A DNA stretch of 64,000 nucleotides, from contig CAWJLE010000003.1 in NCBI GenBank assembly GCA_963843645.1, forward strand, positions 682,001 to 746,000, in the 5' to 3' direction. The notes beneath the pieces were generated by a model that made no database searches, was not told where the DNA came from, and was given only the letters and a program-made list of their open reading frames with translations. Position numbers and translations under genes: made by a program. Positions 24,068 through 31,976 of the stretch are shown here, one piece after another; within the stretch, counting starts at the first letter, position 1, and each line of letters starts with the position of its first letter. This stretch comes from CAWJLE01 sp963843645. Its GTDB lineage: Bacteria > Chloroflexota > Anaerolineae > DAOTYC01.

Positions 24068-25140
24068 AAGACACGATCCGTGTGCTGGTTGTGGACGACT
24101 CGCCCCTCATTCGAACCGTCCTCGTCGCGATGTTGGACGCGACACCGGGCTTTCAGGTCGTGGGACAGGCCTCGGATGGCCAGCAAGCAATCCGCATGAC
24201 GTCGGAGCTGAGGCCCGACGTCATCACCATGGACATCCGCATGCCGCGACTGGATGGGCTGGAAGCCACTCGCCAGATTATGAGCGCAACACCAACACCC
24301 ATCGTCGTGGTCGCCAACAGCATCTATTCCGCCGATCTGAATATTGCCTTCAGCGCAATCGCCGCAGGTGCTTTGACAGTTGTGGAGAAACCGCAGGGAC
24401 TCGACCCGGCAAGCTACGACGTCGTGCGTGAGCAGCTTGCGACGGCCATCCGCCTGGTCGCAGACGTGCAGCTCGTCGCTCTACGCCACCGGCCCATGGC
24501 CCCGGCAAGGGCAGAGTTTCGTCAGCTCAGCGAAATGCGAAAATCGGTCTTGCCGATCGAGATCATCGCCGTTGCAGCCTCCACCGGCGGACCCGGTACG
24601 CTCAAGCGAATATTGAGTGCTCTCCCCGAATCGATGGCCATTCCGATCGTGATCGTTCAGCACATCACCCCGGGTTTCGGTCCAGGATTCGCTCAATGGC
24701 TCGATGGGTCGACCCCTTTGAAGGTCGCACTCGCGACGAACGGCGAGCGGGTTTCGCCCGGCAAAGTGTTGATCGCCCCTGAGGGCTCGCATCTTGTGCT
24801 CAATCCAGGCGGGGTGATTCGCCTGGAGCAGTCGCCCCCTATCAAAGGCCTGCGCCCATCCGCGACGCGCTTATTCGACTCAATAGCACAGGCGTACGGC
24901 TTCACCGCAGTCGGGGTCGTGCTTTCCGGTATGGGTGACGATGGCGTCGAGGGCCTGGAGAACCTGCACGCCGCAGGCGGGTACATCATCGCGCAGCGCG
25001 AAGATACCTGCGTAGTGTTCGGCATGCCTCAGGTTGCGATACAGCGCGGCATCGTGAACCGGGTGTCGACGCCGGAAGAAATCGCCAAAGCGTTCAGCCT
25101 CTTCAGTGAACGGGCCGCCGGACGGCAGTTTCCACTGTGA
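24064..25140 (+). CDS. cheB: Chemotaxis methylesterase CheB
   Basis: Removes receptor methyl groups when phosphorylated. Receiver domain with Asp11/Asp12 pocket, phosphoacceptor Asp57 (VITMDIRMP) and Lys109, then an esterase domain with the catalytic Ser173 (AASTGGPG), His200 (VQHI) and Asp293 (GMGDDG). 358 residues, normal length. It closes the operon; there is no cheD, cheC or cheZ, and no GGDEF protein such as WspR. The gene is followed by a short hairpin and a convergent oxidoreductase. Confidence 0.94.
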   Translation: MKDTIRVLVVDDSPLIRTVLVAMLDATPGFQVVGQASDGQQAIRMTSELRPDVITMDIRMPRLDGLEATRQIMSATPTPIVVVANSIYSADLNIAFSAIAAGALTVVEKPQGLDPASYDVVREQLATAIRLVADVQLVALRHRPMAPARAEFRQLSEMRKSVLPIEIIAVAASTGGPGTLKRILSALPESMAIPIVIVQHITPGFGPGFAQWLDGSTPLKVALATNGERVSPGKVLIAPEGSHLVLNPGGVIRLEQSPPIKGLRPSATRLFDSIAQAYGFTAVGVVLSGMGDDGVEGLENLHAAGGYIIAQREDTCVVFGMPQVAIQRGIVNRVSTPEEIAKAFSLFSERAAGRQFPL

Positions 25141-25193
25141 GACGGGTGACGCCGTCGTCGACATGCTCTCTTCTACGGGGCTCTCAACCAGAA

Positions 25194-25228
25194 CGCGGCC
25201 CAGCCCCGAATGCCGGGCATGAGCCGCG
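25194..25228. terminator. Hairpin between cheB and the convergent oxidoreductase gene
   Basis: CGCGGC (25194-25199) pairs with GCCGCG (25223-25228), with further GC pairing inside (GCCC/GGGC). It sits in the 117-base convergent gap and could serve both genes. Confidence 0.45.
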
Positions 25229-25257
25229 CTTAATGGAACGCCTTCGTTTGGCGAAAC

Positions 25258-26241
25258 CTACGCCCAGGCCCCGCTTTTGGCACTTCGTAAGACGGCCTCG
25301 ATCACGTCCATATTCGCCACGGCGTCCTCGATCGGCGTCGGCACCGGCGTGTCGCTCAGCACGGCCTGCGAGAACCGGTCTCCCTGCAAAGTGTATTGGT
25401 CCACCGGATCGAACAAGATTTCCTCGGTTTTGCCCAGGTGCTGATGCCAAATCCTGGCCGGCTGATCCGGCGACTGGTTAACCGGAACCTCGACTTCTAC
25501 TCGCCCTTCCGTCCCGACGATGTTCACTCGTTGATATGGTTCCAGTTGCGTCGCGCAGGTGAAAGTTGACCAGCCGCTGCCGAAATCCAGGACACCGGAC
25601 GCGAGGCGATCCGTCTTGAATCGCGGATCGTACTCCACTGTGCCAAACACGCGTTTGGGCTCCGCATCGAAGATAAATCGTGCCGTGGAGATGCAATAAC
25701 AACCGATGTCCATGAGTCCACCGCCGCCCGTCGCGGGTATGTTGCGAACGTTGTCCGGGTCGACCAGGTAATAGCCGAAGAACATCTGCATCGTACGTAA
25801 TTCACCGACCTTGCCCTCTTTTACCAACTGCCGCGCACGCTGCCACTGCGGATGATGCCGGTACATGAAGGCTTCCATCACCTTGAGCTGCGGGTGTCTC
25901 TTGGCCGCATCGACCAATTTCTGGCCGTCCGCCGCTGACATGCCAATGGGCTTCTCACACAGGACGTGTTTGCCCGCTTCAAGCGCCTTGATCGACCACT
26001 CAACGTGCAGGTTATTCGGCAGTGGGTTGTAGACCGCCTCGATCTCAGGATCAGCCAGCAGTTCCTCGTACGAGCCGTAGGCCTTGGGAATGCCCAGTTG
26101 CCTGGCTGCCGCCTCCGCCCGCTGCAGGTTTCGTGACGAAATTCCTACGAGGTCGCAGTATTGCCCCTTCTGCATCGCCGGCAGGACCTTCGTCAGGCCA
26201 ATGTCGGCCGTGCTCAAAACGCCCCAACGAACCTTTGCCAT
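25258..26241 (-). CDS. Gfo/Idh/MocA family oxidoreductase
   Basis: NAD(P)-dependent dehydrogenase of the sugar/inositol type, cytoplasmic. Rossmann start VRWGVLSTADIG, the family motif EAGKHVLCEKPIG with its active-site Lys, and the C-terminal domain signature GGGGLMDIGCYCISTARFIF. 327 residues from ATG 26241, which has an AAGGAGG site; the 14-residue longer reading is rejected. Substrate unknown; dimeric dihydrodiol dehydrogenases and xylose dehydrogenases are close in pattern. Alone on its strand. Confidence 0.9.
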   Translation of the reverse strand: MAKVRWGVLSTADIGLTKVLPAMQKGQYCDLVGISSRNLQRAEAAARQLGIPKAYGSYEELLADPEIEAVYNPLPNNLHVEWSIKALEAGKHVLCEKPIGMSAADGQKLVDAAKRHPQLKVMEAFMYRHHPQWQRARQLVKEGKVGELRTMQMFFGYYLVDPDNVRNIPATGGGGLMDIGCYCISTARFIFDAEPKRVFGTVEYDPRFKTDRLASGVLDFGSGWSTFTCATQLEPYQRVNIVGTEGRVEVEVPVNQSPDQPARIWHQHLGKTEEILFDPVDQYTLQGDRFSQAVLSDTPVPTPIEDAVANMDVIEAVLRSAKSGAWA

Positions 26242-26311
26242 GTTTGTAATACCTCCTTGGCTGTGATGTGCTATCTTGAACAACGCGAAAGTGCATGAGC
26301 TGCATGAAGAA

Positions 26312-26339
26312 GGCCCCTCTCTGACGATCGAGAGGGGCC
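26312..26339 (-). terminator. Terminator after the secreted hypothetical gene
   Basis: GGCCCCTCTC (26312-26321) and GAGAGGGGCC (26330-26339) form a perfect 10-bp stem with an 8-nt loop; on the minus strand TTCTTC follows. It is 11 bases past the stop at 26350. Confidence 0.75.
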
Positions 26340-26349
26340 GTACGCGGGG

Positions 26350-26985
26350 CTACATCGTGATATTCGCCAGCATTTCTGCGGTGGCCTTCGGTAGGCTGGG
26401 CACATCGAAGACCTGGTTCCACCTGTTACCCGATCCACCCGTCCACGAGACCAGAATGACTTTTGGCTCGCCCAGGAGCACCGCGCCCGACCTGTCACAG
26501 ACGCGCAGCACGTAGAGACCGGGCAGTTTGCCTTGTATGGCCAGGTCACCTTCCACCGGGCCAGGGAGATACGACTGCGGTCGCCACGCAGGCACTGTCG
26601 TCCACTTGCCGTCCAGCTCCAGCCGCCAGCAATCGATCCACCACGAGTCGGCGGGCAGTCCCGTCAGCGTCACCCGCTCAGCCGTAGGAGCATGAATGAC
26701 GAATTCGGGCGCCTTTGGGACCTTCCCCTCATCATCGGTTGCCCGCTGATCGTAGTCCGGCTCCGGAGTGAGCGCCAAGGCCATCTTCGTTTGCCAGTCC
26801 TGATCCCCGTAGTAGAATTTGTACCAGTAGGTCAGCGCGTCGAGATAGGCCTGGCTGAGCTTGTCACTCGCTGGCGGAATCGCCGGCACCGACGCTGGGC
26901 TCTGAGCTCGTGCCATGGGTACACACAGGACGAGCATGGCCGCCACTACAGTCACCACAGAAACAAGCCACAGTTTTCCCTTCAT
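26350..26985 (-). CDS. Secreted hypothetical protein
   Basis: 211 residues with a signal peptide (hydrophobic core 5-22, cleavage probably after MARA). The mature part is mostly beta-type and Trp-rich (DSWWIDCWRLELDGKW; YLPGPVEGDLAIQGKLPGLYVLRV), suggesting an Ig- or jelly-roll-like fold. No family recognised and no catalytic motif seen. ATG 26985 follows AAAGGAGAG. Upstream (26986-27175) I see no confident promoter. Confidence 0.6.
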   Translation of the reverse strand: MKGKLWLVSVVTVVAAMLVLCVPMARAQSPASVPAIPPASDKLSQAYLDALTYWYKFYYGDQDWQTKMALALTPEPDYDQRATDDEGKVPKAPEFVIHAPTAERVTLTGLPADSWWIDCWRLELDGKWTTVPAWRPQSYLPGPVEGDLAIQGKLPGLYVLRVCDRSGAVLLGEPKVILVSWTGGSGNRWNQVFDVPSLPKATAEMLANITM

Positions 26986-27175
26986 CAATACTCTCCTTTC
27001 CTTACTGTGCGACCACCATCTACATAATTTAGTTTACATCACAAATGCCAAAGTCGTCAATCTCCGGTCAGCGAATCCGTTGAACAGACGGACGAGCCCA
27101 CGCCCGCCTCACATCCGGCAGGTCAATCCGCGTCGCATATACCCACCAGGCCCGGGTATAGCTTGCCATGGAGCC

Positions 27176-27197
27176 TGATATAGATCATATTTATTCC
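27176..27197 (+). promoter_or_regulatory. Conserved upstream element of the secreted-protein pair, copy 1
   Basis: A 22-bp sequence with core GATCATAT and ending TTATTCC. It matches the copy at 27847 in 20 of 22 positions. In both, 13 bases separate TTCC from an AT-rich TAT box (TATATA here), so it occupies about -35 to -55 of a promoter. It contains a partial dyad, GATAT on one side and ATATT on the other. Confidence 0.55.
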
Positions 27198-27293
27198 CTT
27201 TGTCCGGTGCTATATATATCCATGGTTGTCGGAGCGATAACCGCCAAAACAGAATGACTGGCTGGTCCACTGGACCGCAAAGGAAGATTCAAA

Positions 27294-27701
27294 ATGAAGC
27301 TCAACTTGCTGAAGACCCTTTCGTTTCTCGTAGTGGCCGCTGTGCTCTTCGGAACCGGCTCCGTTGCGTTCGCCGAGTCGCACAAATCGAAGTCCGAATC
27401 GAAAGAAGGCCTTACGGCCAAAGTGTGGATTTACAACGCAAAGCCGGGCGACGTAATCAGCGCCTACCAGTTCGCGTTCAGCGCGGATGCCGCAGTCGAC
27501 CACAATGGCAGCCCGGTTGAGGGCTCCCTGCTCGAATCCCAGAACCCTGTTCCGGCCGCCGGACAGCTCGAGCTCTTCGTCCCCACCCTGATGCCATCCG
27601 TGCTTTACACCTGGAACCAGTCACAGGGCTACCGCTATCTGGGTCAGGTCGCGCCGAGCGACAGCGAAGCTCAGATCATGATCAATGCCGCAGGAAAATA
27701 G
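27294..27701 (+). CDS. Small secreted protein, unrecognised family, tandem copy 1
   Basis: 135 residues: signal peptide (1-27, ending SVAFA), a charged stretch ESHKSKSESKEG, then a compact beta-type domain with VWIYNAKPGDVISAYQFA, ELFVPTLMPSVLYTWN and a C-terminal AAGK. Copy 2 at 27988 differs at roughly 17 positions by hand count, and a divergent third member lies at 63592. The domain has no Cys. I know no function for it. An own terminator follows at 27757. High conservation, separate promoters and own terminators argue that both copies are functional. Confidence 0.7.
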   Translation: MKLNLLKTLSFLVVAAVLFGTGSVAFAESHKSKSESKEGLTAKVWIYNAKPGDVISAYQFAFSADAAVDHNGSPVEGSLLESQNPVPAAGQLELFVPTLMPSVLYTWNQSQGYRYLGQVAPSDSEAQIMINAAGK

Positions 27702-27756
27702 TTGCGCTTGGTGGGGTCAAGTCCCTGCCAGTTCCGAAAAATCTGAGAAGCCTTAC

Positions 27757-27783
27757 AATCCCCCGACGCCGGGGGATTTTTTT
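27757..27783 (+). terminator. Intrinsic terminator after secreted-protein copy 1
   Basis: AATCCCCC (27757-27764) pairs with GGGGGATT (27771-27778), loop GACGCC, followed by an uninterrupted T7 run. Strong rho-independent terminator. Confidence 0.9.
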
Positions 27784-27846
27784 CCCGCTTGCCAGGAAAC
27801 CACATCGGCATGAGCCTGTCACGACGTGAATATTCGATATCGTGAC

Positions 27847-27868
27847 TGATATTGATCATATCTATTCC
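27847..27868 (+). promoter_or_regulatory. Conserved upstream element of the secreted-protein pair, copy 2
   Basis: Second copy of the 22-bp element, with GATAT and ATATC as arms of an inverted repeat around TGATC. TTCC at its end is 13 bases before TATCTT, the same spacing as in copy 1. The surrounding intergenic bases are not similar, so the element has been conserved selectively. Confidence 0.55.
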
Positions 27869-27987
27869 TGCTGAGTTATGGTATCTTTATGCATAGCTCA
27901 GGAGAAACAAGTTCCGTCCAAGCGTGCGTTGTCGGCCCCGGAAGGGACCAGCGAAGATAACAAAAACCGAAAGGAAAAAACCGAAAA

Positions 27988-28398
27988 ATGAAGCTCAACC
28001 TGTTTAAGACATTCTCGTTTCTGGTGGTAGTAGCAGTGCTCTTCGGCACTGGGTCGGTTGCATTTGCCGAGTCCCACAAGTCCAAGTCTGAATCGAAAGA
28101 GGGCCTGACGGACAAGGTCTGGATCTACAACGCGAAGCCGGGTGACGTGATCAGCGCCTTCCAGTTTGCGTTTAGCCCGGACGCGGCGTTGGACCACAAT
28201 GGGGGGACAGTACCCGAGGGCAGCTTGCTCGAATCAGCGACTCCAGTTCCGTTCAACGGCCAGCTCGAGATCTTCGTTCCGACCCTGATGCCCTCTGTGC
28301 TTTACACCTGGAACCAGTCACAGGGCTATCGCTACCTCGGCCAGGTCGCGCCGAGCGACAGTGATGCACAAACGATGATTAACGCTGCGGGCAAATGA
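27988..28398 (+). CDS. Small secreted protein, unrecognised family, tandem copy 2
   Basis: 136 residues, near-duplicate of the preceding gene: identical charged linker ESHKSKSESKEG, VWIYNAKPGDVISAFQFA and ELFVP-like strand (EIFVPTLMPSVLYTWN). Differences cluster in the middle loop (GGTVPEGS against GSPVEGS; ATPVPFN against QNPVPAA). A large hairpin terminator follows. Same comments on function as copy 1. Confidence 0.7.
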   Translation: MKLNLFKTFSFLVVVAVLFGTGSVAFAESHKSKSESKEGLTDKVWIYNAKPGDVISAFQFAFSPDAALDHNGGTVPEGSLLESATPVPFNGQLEIFVPTLMPSVLYTWNQSQGYRYLGQVAPSDSDAQTMINAAGK

Positions 28399-28450
28399 CG
28401 CGCGCCGGCATTAAGCCCCTACCCTACTTTGTGATGAGCTAGAACAAAGC

Positions 28451-28492
28451 ATGGTCAAAGAATCTCCCATCGGCGGGGGATTCTTTGACCAT
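28451..28492. terminator. Long bidirectional terminator with duplicated 3' arm
   Basis: ATGGTCAAAGAATC (28451-28464) pairs with GATTCTTTGACCAT (28479-28492), extended inside by TCCC/GGGG. It separates secreted copy 2 from the convergent MFS gene. The 3' arm plus following bases is repeated directly at 28499-28518. Confidence 0.8.
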
Positions 28493-28518
28493 AGTTGTTT
28501 CTTTGACCATAGTTGTTT
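28481..28518. repeat. Short tandem direct repeat next to the terminator
   Basis: TTCTTTGACCATAGTTGTTT occurs at 28481-28500 and again from 28499, the last bases of one unit being the first of the next. The unit period is 18 bases. Confidence 0.8.
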
Positions 28519-28527
28519 TCTTGCCCC

Positions 28528-29811
28528 CTAATCTTCGACTCCCATCGTCCGCACCAATGGGTGTAGTGCGGATGCCAGCACCATCAGAGTGACTACAGCT
28601 CCCGCACCGACGAAAACCCACGTGACGTTCAGACCAATGAGCACGCCCGCCACCGCGTCCGACAGCGGCTTCAGTCCCACCGCCGCGAACATCAGCAGAC
28701 TCATCATGCGACCCAGCATGTTCGCCGGTGTGCGAACCTGCAGCCACGTAATGAACAAAATGACGGCATATCCGTCCACGATACCCATCATCAACGTGAT
28801 GGCTGCGGCAATCAGGGTGGATGAGGCCAGGCCAAGCAACGCCATGCCGATGCCCAGTACGCCGACGTCCAGCAACACAATCATTCCGAGCACACGCGGC
28901 GCAGGTTTCGGCAACACGCCCGCGAGCCCGGTTCCCAACAAGGAGCCCGCGCCGTACGCCGACATAATCATGCCGAAAGCCGCCGCTCCCTCCGGAAATC
29001 GCCTATCAGCGAGGACGGGGATACCGATCCCCAGCGGCCCGGCGACCAGCAGATTGATCGCCGCGAGAAGGGCGAAAAACGTCCGCAGCACCGTGTCGTT
29101 CCACACCGCGAGCAGGCCCTCGCGCACGGAAGCCAGAACGCTGGCCGCAGACGCGGCCTCGGGAGCGATGTCACCTGTGGCTTTCCCGGTTGCGGTCATC
29201 ATCCACAGCGTAACGGTGGACACCAGGAAAGTGAAGGCGTCGAAACCGAACGCGATGGCGATGCCCTTCATCCCAGGAGCGCTGCCGGCTGCGCCCATCC
29301 CGTAGGGCCCGGTCCCCTCCAGCAGGGCAATCATGAGGCCCGCCAATACCGGCCCCGCGAACAGGCTCAACTGCGCAGTGCCCTGGATCAAGGAGTTGCC
29401 CGCCTGCAGACTTTCCGCGTCCACCAGGCGGGGCACCATCGCGATTTGTGCCGGGTAGAAGAAGGCGTCCACGAGACCGAACGTCAGAGCGAATGCGTAC
29501 AACATCCACGATTGAACGCGACCGGCGAACACCACCGCCGCGAGCAAGCTCACCACGATCAGTCTCAGCACGTCGGATGCCAGCATGAGCGTACGAGGAG
29601 AGAATCGGTCCGTCAGCGCGCCTCCCACCAGCATAAACAGTGCTCGCGGGATTCCGGCGACAGCCAGCACGGTGCCCATCGAAAGAGGGTCGCCCGTGAG
29701 GCGCAGGACGAGCCAGGGCAGCGCGATGAGGTAAAACTGGTCGCCCAGGAGCGACACGCCCTGACCGATCCAGAGGAGGCGAAAGTCGCGACCACGCAAT
29801 ACTGACCTCAC
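28528..29811 (-). CDS. MFS efflux-type transporter
   Basis: 427-residue major facilitator with about 12 hydrophobic segments, of the MFS_3/EntS-like group: RGRDFRLLWIGQGVSLLGDQFYLIALPWLVL at its start and the DRFSPRTLML loop after TM2. Substrate unknown. Starts on GTG 29811, overlapping the DUF3037 stop (GTGA), so it is the third gene of a coupled kinase-DUF3037-transporter unit. Confidence 0.85.
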   Translation of the reverse strand: MRSVLRGRDFRLLWIGQGVSLLGDQFYLIALPWLVLRLTGDPLSMGTVLAVAGIPRALFMLVGGALTDRFSPRTLMLASDVLRLIVVSLLAAVVFAGRVQSWMLYAFALTFGLVDAFFYPAQIAMVPRLVDAESLQAGNSLIQGTAQLSLFAGPVLAGLMIALLEGTGPYGMGAAGSAPGMKGIAIAFGFDAFTFLVSTVTLWMMTATGKATGDIAPEAASAASVLASVREGLLAVWNDTVLRTFFALLAAINLLVAGPLGIGIPVLADRRFPEGAAAFGMIMSAYGAGSLLGTGLAGVLPKPAPRVLGMIVLLDVGVLGIGMALLGLASSTLIAAAITLMMGIVDGYAVILFITWLQVRTPANMLGRMMSLLMFAAVGLKPLSDAVAGVLIGLNVTWVFVGAGAVVTLMVLASALHPLVRTMGVED

Positions 29812-30188
29812 CGAAGCCTCACCAACGTCTCCACCAGATGCTCCAGCATCACCTCGGGGTCAGCGCACAATCCGGCGTGCGTCGGCGACGTTTGTATCGT
29901 GGTGCTGCGCGGAGATACCAGCCAGTGGAACCGCTCCGACTGGCTGAGTCGACCGATGGGGCCGCCGCCCGCGGCCACCCATGGGATCGTCTCCAGTCCG
30001 CTACGGATCACAGCCACTTCTGCCCTCGGGTACAGCGCCAGCAGCCGCACCTCGTCCAGCTCCACACGAGCTTCGAGAAACCGCCGGGTCCGGCAGAAGA
30101 GGATCACTCCCGCGTTGAGACACTCGCCACGCTCGACCGCCGGCACGACGCGCACGATTGCGTAGTTAAACAAGCTTGGCCTGGGCAC
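29808..30188 (-). CDS. DUF3037 family protein
   Basis: 126 residues matching the DUF3037 pattern: FNYAIVRVVPAVERGECLNAGVILFC at the N-terminus and ESxRF-like SQSERFHWLVSPRSTTIQTSPTHAGL near 80-105. DUF3037 genes are commonly found beside HipA-like kinase genes, as here, but the joint function is not established. GTG 30188 lies inside the last codons of the kinase gene (23-base overlap). Confidence 0.8.
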   Translation of the reverse strand: MPRPSLFNYAIVRVVPAVERGECLNAGVILFCRTRRFLEARVELDEVRLLALYPRAEVAVIRSGLETIPWVAAGGGPIGRLSQSERFHWLVSPRSTTIQTSPTHAGLCADPEVMLEHLVETLVRLR

Positions 30189-30948
30189 GAATCGCCTCCT
30201 CGACGAACACCGCGGATGCCGCCAGCCGGGTCAGCAAGTACCTCACATACGCTTCACGGTGGGCAGCGTGGTCGGAAAAGATAGCCTCCCGGCCCAGCCA
30301 CACATCCGGGATCTCCGCCACGATGCCGCGAATCACCCGTTCGTCCAGCATACTGTGCGCGCGCAGGTCCGCATCAGCCAGCGCCGTCGCGAACGGAAGC
30401 AGCACGTGATCCTTGATGCGTGCGAAGGGTGCACGGCTTCGAGCGAGGTAATCACCCCAATCATGATGGAAGTACAGGGCCGCCCCATGGTCGATCAGCC
30501 ACAGCCCGCCGCGCCACAGCAGCAAGTTCACGTTACGCACGGTCCGGTCCACGTTCGTGACGTAGGCATCGAACCAGACGATATCCGAGGCCAACGTCGA
30601 GTCCGTGGCCGGTTCTGACAGCGGATTAAATGCCGTCGCGTGCGACAGATAGCCCATCCCCAGGTTCAGTCCAACGCTGGCCCGGAGCAAGTCCTGTATC
30701 TCGGGATCAGGTTCCGACCGCCCAAATGCTCCGTCCAGCTCTATGAATACCAGCTTCGGTACGTTCAATCCCAGCGCACGTCCGATCTCGCCGGCAATCC
30801 ACTCAGCGATCAGGGCTTTGGGTCCCTGTCCCGCGCCCACAAACTTCATGACGTAGAGCTGCCCATCGTCCGCGCCGACGATCGCGGGCAACGACCCACC
30901 TTCGCGCAAGGGGGTGATATACTCGATGGCCTGAACGGTCTTGGTCAT
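30166..30948 (-). CDS. HipA-like protein kinase
   Basis: 260 residues with the kinase features of the HipA family: Lys in LYVMKFVG, Glu in the following helix (IAEWIAGEIGRALGL), catalytic loop FDAYVTNVDRTVRNVNLLL with Asp and Asn, and metal-binding Asp in WLIDHGAAL. All look intact, so it should be active. ATG 30948 is chosen over a start 31 codons upstream because AGGACCAGGA precedes it. Its partner is not a HipB-type DNA-binding antitoxin but DUF3037, followed by an MFS transporter. Confidence 0.82.
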   Translation of the reverse strand: MTKTVQAIEYITPLREGGSLPAIVGADDGQLYVMKFVGAGQGPKALIAEWIAGEIGRALGLNVPKLVFIELDGAFGRSEPDPEIQDLLRASVGLNLGMGYLSHATAFNPLSEPATDSTLASDIVWFDAYVTNVDRTVRNVNLLLWRGGLWLIDHGAALYFHHDWGDYLARSRAPFARIKDHVLLPFATALADADLRAHSMLDERVIRGIVAEIPDVWLGREAIFSDHAAHREAYVRYLLTRLAASAVFVEEAIRAQAKLV

Positions 30949-31148
30949 TCCTGGTCCTTTGGTTCCTCGGTTGCAAAGATAATACCCCAGCCGCTCCGGC
31001 GCGTCAAGGCTCCCCAGGGCCGCGACAATCCCTTCTGGCACCGATTTCGGTTCTGATTCCGTTCTCGTGGTATAATCTTCGTCGATCCTCCCGTTAAATA
31101 ACCTGGTGCCGCCGTTGGAGCGGACGAGGGCTGAGTCGGAATCTTCTG

Positions 31149-31874
31149 ATGCAGATCAAACTCGTGTCCTGGAATATGGACCATTGGAAAACGAAAAAGG
31201 CCCGGCGCCGCGAGGCCTGGGATCAACTCCTCTTGGACTTGGATCCCGACATCGCTCTGATCCAGGAGGCGGTCCCACCTCCAGATCTTCCTCCGGCGCT
31301 CACGGTTTTGTGGCACGCGGCCCCAAGCTCGCGTATCGGCGGGACCGGGATCATCAGCCGCTGGCCGCTGAGCGAGGTCCCATTCGCCAACGCCTACCCC
31401 GGCTGCCTGGTCGTGGCCGAGGTCGCTCTTCCAGGTAACCACTCGCTGACGGTGGCCAGCCTGTACGGCGTGTTGGAGAAATTCGGACATCGGCTGTTCA
31501 GCGTTACTACTCTGCATCGCATGCTATCCGATCTAACCCCACTTCTGATCGATCGCCGGCGGGATATCGTGCTCGGTGGCGACTTCAACGCCAGTCTGCA
31601 GGTCGACGCACAACATCGGAACCACAGCCGTTCCCATGCCATCTTCTTCGACCGCGTTGCCGATTTCGATCTGGTCGACTGCGTCAGCCGTTTCCGGCCT
31701 TTCCCGGTACAAACTTGGAGACCACGCCGCGGGCTGATCCCTTGGCAACTTGATTACCTCTTCGTCAATGCCCGCATCGCTCGCTCGTTGACCGCCTGCG
31801 ATGTCCTCGACACTCCTGGGCTGCACCCCCTCAGCGACCATAATCCTCTCGTCGCTGTCTTCGATTTCCCCTAG
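31149..31874 (+). CDS. Endonuclease/exonuclease/phosphatase family protein
   Basis: 241-residue metal-dependent phosphoesterase of the DNase I/exonuclease III fold. Motifs in order: SWNMDH (Asn), LIQEA (metal Glu), GGDFNAS (Asp-x-Asn), QLDYLFVN and the C-terminal LSDHNPLVAVF (Asp-His). No signal peptide. Substrate may be nucleic acid, a lipid head group or a sugar phosphate. It is divergent from the kinase unit; a TATAAT at 31069 is a possible -10. Confidence 0.85.
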   Translation: MQIKLVSWNMDHWKTKKARRREAWDQLLLDLDPDIALIQEAVPPPDLPPALTVLWHAAPSSRIGGTGIISRWPLSEVPFANAYPGCLVVAEVALPGNHSLTVASLYGVLEKFGHRLFSVTTLHRMLSDLTPLLIDRRRDIVLGGDFNASLQVDAQHRNHSRSHAIFFDRVADFDLVDCVSRFRPFPVQTWRPRRGLIPWQLDYLFVNARIARSLTACDVLDTPGLHPLSDHNPLVAVFDFP

Positions 31875-31940
31875 CACACCCATCCGGTTTCAACCGGCTG
31901 TCCCCTTCCACGCAATCCTGGCCATAGAGGCTGGGTCCTT

Positions 31941-31970
31941 TTGGAATCGTCGCGCGCCACAGTGTATAAT
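31941..31970 (+). promoter_or_regulatory. Promoter of the second candidate structured RNA
   Basis: TTGGAA (31941-31946), 18-bp spacer, TATAAT (31965-31970), start predicted near 31977. Confidence 0.6.
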
Positions 31971-31976
31971 CTAATC

